NCBI GenBank assembly: GCA_029204225.1
Contig: CM055098.1
Location: 5,759,246 to 5,823,245 of the forward strand
DNA length: 64,000 nucleotides
Reading direction: 5' to 3'
DNA from: Diphasiastrum complanatum
Lineage: Eukaryota; Streptophyta; Lycopodiopsida; Lycopodiales; Lycopodiaceae
Below the pieces are notes generated by a model. It saw only the letters and a list, made by a program, of their open reading frames with translations. It did no database searches and was not told the DNA's origin. Made by a program: the position numbers and the translations under genes. Below are positions 57,261 to 64,000 of the stretch, piece by piece; position 1 is the stretch's first letter; every line of letters begins with the position of its first letter.

Positions 57261-57399
57261 AATCATCTCCACAAAATAAGTAAGAAAATCTCACAAGCAC
57301 CACCTACATCCAAAATGCATGTCCATTTTGTAGTTGAGTCGTGCAAATGATTCTCTCCTTTTCACCCATTAATGAGGCCCACATAGCCCTCACATGGGG

Positions 57400-57700
57400 C
57401 TCCACATAATTGTAGCACCCTGGAGCGTCAGGGTGCACCAGCCAGGGGCTGGCCAAAAAGGCGCAGGAGGGCGTCGTGGCGCTAGGGGGCAGGCAGCGCC
57501 CAGGTGGCGCCAGGCAGGGGCGTCGGTGCCAGGTGGGTGGGGTGCCGGGTAGGCAGGTGGGTGGCGCTGGGCACGCAGTGCCCGGGTGGCACCGGGCAGG
57601 GGCACTAGCGCCAGGTGGGTGGCGCCGGGCAGGCTCAGGTGGCACCGGGAACCGGGCAGGTGGCACTGGGCAGCTTCACACCCACCTGCACACATGTGAG
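57400..57700. repeat. GC-rich degenerate minisatellite
   Basis: About 290 bp dominated by GGTGGGTGGCGCCGGGCAGG-like words of variable spacing. The frames it opens on both strands are Pro/Ala/Gly-rich and result from composition. It is followed at about 57720 by TATATATAGG and at about 57820 by the inverted repeat CCCTGCCCGGCAGGG after a poly-A tract. Confidence 0.6.
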
Positions 57701-59780
57701 TAAATAGGTGGGATCAGTTATATATAGGTACTGGTTTATCTCAGAGATTTGCTTATGGGATAAACCCTGGTGCCCAACACGTGGCACCAGGGCAAGCAGT
57801 TTAAAAAAAAAAAAAACCTCCCTGCCCGGCAGGGTGCTAAAAGTAAGAGGAGCCCTCACATGGCCTCCTTGAAGTCCCATTGACTAACATGTTCACAAGT
57901 ACTTACATCATTGACTTTTTCCTTGCTACCCACATGGCCTTTGACCACGTCTATGACCCTGCTTCATGACCCTTTTCATATGAAGTAAAGTTCTTCATGA
58001 CTCTTTTCATATGAAGTGAAAGTCTGGATGTTATGAGATGTTCTATGGTATTCTTAGAAAAGTCAATGAGTTTTCAACTTCAATGTCCTTGTTTTTGGCA
58101 ATTTAGTTTCTTGGTAAGACTGGTACCTCCCAGTCAATTTTGGACTATGGTCAAAAGTCTTTGGGGATTTTTAATCTCTTCCATTCCCTTGCTAGGCTAG
58201 ATTAAGTTAATTTTGGTTTTCCCATGCTAGACCTTCAATGGAAAGTGGTTTCATCTATTTTTCCCCAACTTGATATTTATCTACCATTTTGCAAAATGGA
58301 TATCTTGGCCACTAATTCCAACTTCTCCAGTTTCCATGGCTCTTGTTTGAATGACGGTCAATGTTGATAATGCTTGACTATATCTCCTCTAGTTCAACTT
58401 TAATATGTAGTGTTTTGTCCTCAGACAGAGCAACACGTTTTTTAAGTGGTTTTCTAATGAATATTTCCAAGGAAAACCCAGTCCCATTTCCCCATTAGTG
58501 ACTACCTGAACACCCACCTTTATGACATGGGTTCAAACATCATCATTTCATTAAACTGAGTACTCAAAAAATCAATATCCAAATCTACTTGCAATTAACA
58601 ATGACATGGTCTTACAATAGTAGCCTTCATAGTCACAAGTCTAGTATCACCATGAATTACCAATGTTTACATCGTCATTTGTAGATACGCCTAGCAAAAA
58701 TATGTAGGCAAATTCCACTCCTCACAGCTATATGAGAATCTAGTTCCTTGGGAGGGTACAACTACAACAATATGGTTAACCTTCAAATTTGTAGGTACCA
58801 AATAATTGGAGGGGCTTTGGTCAAGGGGTGGAGCTAAATTCCACTTGTTATGTATGCCAATGGAAAATGCAGGCTTAAACCACCATCCCTTCACACCCTA
58901 TGTGAATTGTGAGCATGAGCAAGTGTGTAATGTAAAAATTGACAAATATTAGTTTGATAAGCACATTGTATATTATGAATATTGTAATCCACAGATGTGA
59001 AAGCATGTTCCTATGTGTGTAGAATAGGTGTAGGCTAGTGAGATCTCAATCATGGGAGTTAGATAGCTAGTTTGGTCAAGATTTCTAAAATCTAGCAGAG
59101 GAAATCACTCAAGTGGAGCTTTGGCAGTTAGTACAAATTATATGCCTTTTCAACTAGTATATCAGACAAAGAGTTATGCTTACAAAGTTTTTAATACACA
59201 TATTGAAATTATAGGTTAATGAATGATTAAATAAAGGCAACTTTTTAAGATTGATTAGAAAATTTATTAACCTGCCACAAAAAAATGGGCATGCTTGAAT
59301 GTCAACCACGGTGTAGTGACATCTAAGGAGCTTAGCTTTGTAAATGGCTTGGCTATGTTGTATATATGTTGAATATAACCACCACTAGTTGCGTAATAAT
59401 ATACACACAAAAAATGCAACCTTTCTAAAAATTGTATTGAGTGCACTCCGCATGTATAGAAGTAGATAAGTTTTCTACATGAGTGGTGGTTGGCCTTTGT
59501 GTTTAAGAAAGCCACCAAAGTATAGGAATGGAATCAGCATCTTTCTCCGAAAATCAATTTTAATTAAAACTTACAAGAAGTTGACTTTCTGAAAGGCGGT
59601 CGGACCGCCTTCGGCTGTTATTATCATAGGAAAGAAATTTGTGTGTGATAAAGTAAGTTATAAAACTTAGGTTACATATGTTTATTAAGTTAAGAATTTA
59701 GTAATGTAAATTTGTATTATTTTGTTGGCAAAGAATATGAGATGCAAGCTATATAAGGCAAAAAAACTCCTAAATAGATC
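57701..59780. other. AT-rich intergenic sequence
   Basis: No gene or classified element found over 2 kb. A GC-rich 15-mer palindrome GGCGGTCGGACCGCC stands out at about 59596. Confidence 0.4.
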
Positions 59781-59870
59781 TTTTACAAATTGCGCGAAAT
59801 TAGAAGGAAAGCTCATAGAGGTTACGGTTGACCACATAACGAGTTCCTTGCACGCCTTCCAAGGCACCCA

Positions 59871-60545
59871 ATGTTAATTGGTATCTCTAAGTGTTCATGT
59901 GGGCATGTTTTGGATTCCTTGGGTACTCATCTTATGCGTTGTCCATCAGGTGGAGAACGTATTGTTTCACATGATTCCATTCGTGATGCCCTGGCTGCTA
60001 TTGCTCATGATAGTGGCTTTCATGTTGTTCGAGAACACACACACATTTTACTAGAGCCTTCATCGCAATCTACCCGACGACGAGTTGACTTTGTTCTCTC
60101 GCGTGATGGAATTCGTACTCTGGGAGATGTTGTAATTGCTGATCCCTCTCGTCAGGACCTTCTTCATCGTCCTTCCACCACGCAAGGGGCCGCTGCATCT
60201 CAAGCAGCCCAAGAAAAAGAAAGAGATTATAATGATCGTGCACCCGATGAAGATTTCATCCCCTTTGCCTTGGAAACTTATGGTTGTCTTCACAAAAAAT
60301 TTCATGATTTTTTATCTTTATGTGCGGAGCTTATGGTGAAACGCCAAGGACAAAGCATTACTTTACCTTCTGTCATTATTTCTTTCTACCGCCAGTGTAT
60401 TTCTATAGTATTCCAACGTTCACAGACGATTTCAATTCTTCGACGAGCTCAGTTTGCAGGAGCGGCTGCTTCAAAGCTTCTTACATTACCTATTACTGAA
60501 TCTATTTTAGTTAGTAATTTACATCAGGCAGTTGGTTTTGAGTAA
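59871..60545 (+). CDS. CCHC finger plus restriction-like endonuclease domain, RT-less
   Basis: A 224-codon uninterrupted frame. Residues 8-24 read CSCGHVLDSLGTHLMRC, a C-x-C-x9-H-x3-C finger. Residues 69-92 read RRRVDFVLSRDGIRTLGDVV and on to DPS. This gives an Asp73, 12 residues, Asp86 spacing that fits the PD-x12-14-D core of the restriction-like endonuclease of R2-type non-LTR elements. A conserved-looking FIPFALETYGCLH follows. In R2-like proteins this finger and nuclease lie after the RT; no RT precedes it here, and an in-frame stop lies upstream at about 59835. A better protein start may lie on an upstream exon. AATAAA at about 60719 may end the transcript. It is either an intact tail of a dead element or a co-opted nuclease gene. 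Confidence 0.6.
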   Translation: MLIGISKCSCGHVLDSLGTHLMRCPSGGERIVSHDSIRDALAAIAHDSGFHVVREHTHILLEPSSQSTRRRVDFVLSRDGIRTLGDVVIADPSRQDLLHRPSTTQGAAASQAAQEKERDYNDRAPDEDFIPFALETYGCLHKKFHDFLSLCAELMVKRQGQSITLPSVIISFYRQCISIVFQRSQTISILRRAQFAGAAASKLLTLPITESILVSNLHQAVGFE

Positions 60546-61169
60546 TTAGTTTAATATTTAATTTCTGACTTAAATCAGGGAGTTGGTTTCAAGTAATTAG
60601 TTTTCTATTTTAAGTTTTACTTAGCTTTTAGGTAGCTTATTTCATTTCTGCCATTCTACGGTAGTTTATTTTAAATACTTTAATCTTTTTGTTTGATCAT
60701 GGTTTTTTCATCATTTTCAATAAAATCAGGATCATTTCTATTCTAAATCCTTGCTCACGCGACCCTTGCCACTTGTGTCATAAAAAGCCAACGAGCAAGC
60801 ACGCGGAGAGATCATGTTTTTAACTTTTGGCACAGAGCTTGCTAGCATATAGCTAAACGCGTCCAGGTTTTCCGAGTCTGGACGCCGGACCACGACGGCG
60901 TCGAGAATGCATTTCCCACAGTACTACTCTTCTTCAAGAGGAAGGATAATCAATCTTTTACGTGAGTCTGTCAAGTTTGCTTCTGTGTCTGAACAGGTTT
61001 CGCGAGAGTTGAAGTTTATATCCCTTCTTAGCTCCTACGCGTCTCACAGAGATAGCACTGCATTAAGTCATATCATCAGAGTGGTTGTTAGTGACTCTAG
61101 AGTTTGGAGTCTGGAGAGCGACGCACATTTTGGCTGCTGAGTGCTGATCTTAGACTGTTGAGAGCTGGT
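60546..61169 (+). promoter_or_regulatory. Region between the endonuclease ORF and the P450 start
   Basis: Holds a small tandem duplication (CAGTTGGTTTTGAGTAATTA and a close copy 42 bp on, 60528-60605). Then AATAAA at 60719, and a GC-rich hairpin GTCCAG...CTGGAC at about 60861-60885. The P450 promoter and leader should lie here. CATAAAAAG at about 60778 is the nearest TATA-like word. A 77-codon frame at 60907-61140 is probably leader sequence. Confidence 0.4.
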
Positions 61170-62069
61170 ATGGAGATGATTGGTTATGCGGCCTCGGCGC
61201 TTGGGCTAGTTTTGCTGTTTATGCTCTCCAAGTTGATCCTTCTGCTTTATCAACCACAGAACAAGCTCAATCTGCCCCCATCTCCACCAGCGTGGCCGCT
61301 TATCGGACATCTCCACCTTCTTGGCACATTGCCACATCAATCTTTGGCAAAAATAGCTTGTAAGTATGGACCTCTTGTGTTTCTCAGGCTAGGCACTGTC
61401 CCTACTGTTGTAGTTTCCAATGAAGCGCTCGCGAGAGAGTTTCTAAAGACTTACGATCAGATCTTTGCATCACGTCCAAGGATGCTGGCCGGAAAGATAC
61501 TTCTTTACAATTACAAGGACGTGGCATGGTCACAATACGGACCATACTGGAGAGATATCAGAAAGATCTGTCTGTTAGAGTTGTTTACTCCTGCACGGAT
61601 GGAAGCAAGCAAGCATATCAGAATAGAAGAGGCTTATTCCATGGTGAAGTCTATTCGGAATAATTGTGAGGGAAGCAAGGTAGTTGATGTGCACTCACAG
61701 ATTTACGGACTGACACGCAGCATCATTGCACGTATGGTATTAAACAGGAACTATTTCGCTTCCAACAGCAAAGAGGCTTTGGAGTTCAAAGAAATTGTCA
61801 ACGAATATTTTCAATTGATTGGCGTGATCAATTTAGGAGATTTCATTCCCTACGTTGGTTTGCTGGACATCCAGGGCTACAAGAGACGGATGATGACAGC
61901 CAGAAAGCGAATGGATTCTATTATGGACAAAATTGTTCAGGAGCACCAGGAAAAGAAGACAGGCGTTTCAACAGATGCATCGCTTGATTTCGTAGATGTC
62001 CTCTTATCTTTAAGAAACAATAAAGATTATCAACACCTCAGTATGGACAGCATCAAGGCCGTAGTTGTC
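61170..62069 (+). CDS. P450 exon 1
   Basis: 300 codons exactly, from the membrane anchor to the residue before the I-helix oxygen-binding motif. Donor GTAAGTTC. Confidence 0.92.
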
Positions 62070-62789
62070 GTAAGTTCAAAATAGTTGTCAGTTTATTCTC
62101 GTGGTTGTTGCAGACATTCTTAATTCGTTTTAGATAAGATATTATCATATTGTTTAATTTTGATGACGCAGGATATGCTGGCAGCTGGCACTGACACTTC
62201 AGCACTAACGATCGAGTGGGCGCTCTCGGAAATCCTGGTTAATCCTTGGGTGCAGGAAAAGGCTCAGCAAGAGTTGGATCATGTGGTTGGACGTGAGCGC
62301 AAGGTAGAGGAGGCAGATCTTCCACAGCTCAAATACCTCCAGTCGATTGTGAAGGAAACCTTTCGTCTGCATCCAGCTGGTCCATTCCTTGTGCCGCACG
62401 AATCCACACAAGCCGTCCAAGTGACCGGCTACGACATCCCTGCAAAGACCCGGCTGCTGGTGAATGCATGGGCAATTGGGCGAGATCCTTCAAAGTGGGA
62501 AAGAGCACTGGAATTCAGTCCAGACAGGTTCTTAAATAGCAACATTGACGTGCGTGGGCATGACTTTGAGCTCATACCTTTTGGCAGTGGGAGGAGGGCA
62601 TGCCCGGGGCTCTCACTGGGATTGACGTCAGTGCAGCTGGGGCTGGCTGTGCTTCTTCAAAGCTTTGAGTGGTCTCTTCCATCTGCACATGAAAAATTGG
62701 ATATGTCGGAAGTGTTTGGGCTCACATTACCTAAGGTAGTTCCTTTACACGCCATGGCAACTCCTCGCCTGCCTCATCACCTCTACTGA
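61170..62789 (+). CDS. Cytochrome P450, CYP71 clan (A-type)
   Basis: Two exons, 61170-62069 and 62172-62789, are joined by a phase-0 intron (GTAAGT donor, GACGCAG acceptor), the conserved position of A-type plant P450s. The 505-residue product has a hydrophobic ER anchor (residues 4-28) and the proline hinge LPPSPPAWP (35-43). A C-helix WRDIRK follows. The oxygen-binding AGTDTS is at 305-310, ExxR at 362-365 and FSPDRF in the meander. The heme loop FGSGRRACPG has the cysteine ligand at about residue 444. All catalytic motifs are intact. It should be an ER-bound monooxygenase using NADPH-P450 reductase; the substrate cannot be read from sequence. The start at 61170 puts the anchor at the N-terminus; an in-frame ATG at 61104 would add 22 untypical residues. 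Confidence 0.93.
62172..62789 (+). CDS. P450 exon 2
   Basis: Begins DMLAAGTDTS and ends PRLPHHLY before TGA at 62787. It carries ExxR, the meander and the heme loop. Confidence 0.92.
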   Translation, partial: DMLAAGTDTSALTIEWALSEILVNPWVQEKAQQELDHVVGRERKVEEADLPQLKYLQSIVKETFRLHPAGPFLVPHESTQAVQVTGYDIPAKTRLLVNAWAIGRDPSKWERALEFSPDRFLNSNIDVRGHDFELIPFGSGRRACPGLSLGLTSVQLGLAVLLQSFEWSLPSAHEKLDMSEVFGLTLPKVVPLHAMATPRLPHHLY

Positions 62790-62935
62790 TCGATCATTAA
62801 GCCCCATTGCCCATCGACAACATCTTCAGACTCGACAGTACCTGATACTTCTCTTCTCCGATGAAAGCGATGACAAGGAGTGTGTAATTATAAGAGGACA
62901 AAGCTATTGACGAATATAAGAGCTTACTTATGGAA

Positions 62936-62946
62936 TTCAATAAAAT
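62936..62946 (+). terminator. Poly(A) signal of the P450
   Basis: AATAAA in TTCAATAAAATTC, about 150 bp after the stop codon, a normal 3'-UTR distance in plants. Confidence 0.6.
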
Positions 62947-64000
62947 TCTTCCTTGTTACAGTTTCTAATCTTTCGTGACTTATCTTCTTGAGTTTGACTC
63001 AACTTTGGCTCGCCCATTCTGTTTGATAGGACTCAAGAGTAAATACAAGAACCACTACAATTTTTGTGTCTTATTCTCACCTTGGGAATAGTGTCGTATT
63101 CCTTGGGATGGAGTGAGCTTGATTCGAGTGAGCTTGATTCATCCACTGGTTGATAAAAGCATTACAAACTTTAGCATTGTAAATAGTGGTAATGATGATT
63201 AGCTAAAAGGTGAGTTTTTGTTTTTAGTTGACTTTGAGCATTTTTATTTTTGATTCTTATCATTGGCTTTTCATTTTTCATCCATTTGAATGTGTCTTGA
63301 GCACACATACACGGTAGCTTATTGTGATTGCATAGATCACCTTGTTAGTTGTGTTTTACAATGTGCTACTCTTACTTTGGGAATGCCAAGAAACATTGCA
63401 ATTTTTAGCTGTGTTTTAATGCTCATAGAGAATGTTTTCTATAAAATCATGAAGGACCTACAAGCCTTTATTCTAACAAGAATTTTCTTAAATAAGCTCG
63501 GATAAAGTGTTGAGCTCATTTCAAATTCATAAATTCCCTTTTCATTGTTAGTTGAAAATTACAGAAAACCTTGCATCAATGTTTGTTTATTTTCTTCTAA
63601 GAACCTTAAACAATCAAATAGAGCCTTTAACATTGTTGCGTATGAAATAGGTAATATTTTGTGCAAATGAAAACTAGTTGGCATATATCTTAGATTATGT
63701 TAAAATTCACCATATTTTTGTATGTTTTAGACAACATAAACTCACAGGATAACACCTAAAATGAAAATGATAGAAAAGAAGGGGTTAAGAAGTTAGAAAT
63801 TTTTGACCAAAATTTAAAATTTCATTAAAAAATGTCTTCTATAAAACTCAATGATGCTTGCACAAATAGGCTAATTTATTAGAAGCATGTTTTTATAGGT
63901 TGTCTGCAATTCACTATTAGTTGTACAAAAAATTAATTACATATGAACATACTTTGAAAATTACTTTTTTTTTTATCAAACATTAAACTGAAATACTATG
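62947..64000. other. AT-rich intergenic sequence at the window end
   Basis: Short interrupted frames only; nothing recognised. Confidence 0.4.

Noticed and set aside
57304-57703. Pro/Ala/Gly-rich frames on both strands
   Set aside because: GC-rich minisatellite opens frames in several phases; no domain, no conserved start.
60907-61140. 77-codon frame upstream of the P450
   Set aside because: Overlaps the P450 upstream ATG region and shows no domain; more likely leader.

Overview
This is nuclear DNA of a land plant with a large, retrotransposon-filled genome. Plant signs are an A-type cytochrome P450 with the usual phase-0 intron, plant Ty1/copia and Ty3/chromovirus elements with plant-type primer binding sites, and a host gene whose introns of 9 and 13 kb are filled with nested elements. 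Such long introns suit a gymnosperm or fern, but the sequence alone does not settle the lineage.

Only three regions look like host or host-like genes. (1) A minus-strand leucine-rich-repeat gene runs from 25887 to at least 2591. Its four recognised exons (25497-25887, 12496-12591, 3195-3272, 2591-2719) are joined by phase-1 introns. (2) A clean 224-codon reading frame at 59871-60545 (+) encodes a CCHC finger plus a restriction-like endonuclease domain of the kind found at the C-terminus of some non-LTR retrotransposons. (3) A complete two-exon CYP71-clan P450 lies at 61170-62789 (+).

The rest is mobile DNA. A young Ty3 chromovirus (5129-10994, target duplication CCCTG) sits in LRR intron 2. 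LRR intron 1 holds a 5'-truncated Ty1/copia (about 12990-16188, +), a full-length Ty1/copia (16613-23020, -, duplication CCTTA) that itself carries a 549-bp insertion, and a decayed Ty3 relic (23540-24875, +).

From 27.8 to 39.9 kb lie Ty1/copia pieces: minus-strand 5' halves (27.8-33.5 kb) followed by plus-strand 3' halves (34.2-39.9 kb) with matching LTR families. From 42.1 to 57.3 kb a Ty1/copia gag-protease relic is split by a tandem array with four LTRs and three internal regions of about 584 bp, flanked once by ACCTA. The array belongs to a non-autonomous Ty3-type element with a tRNA-Asp-type primer site. Its first internal region is split by a 5-kb non-coding LTR element (45440-50437, duplication GTGAC), which has repeated potential stem-loops after its primer site.

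The nesting gives relative ages: the copia relic is older than the array, which is older than the 5-kb element. The LRR gene predates the insertions in its introns.
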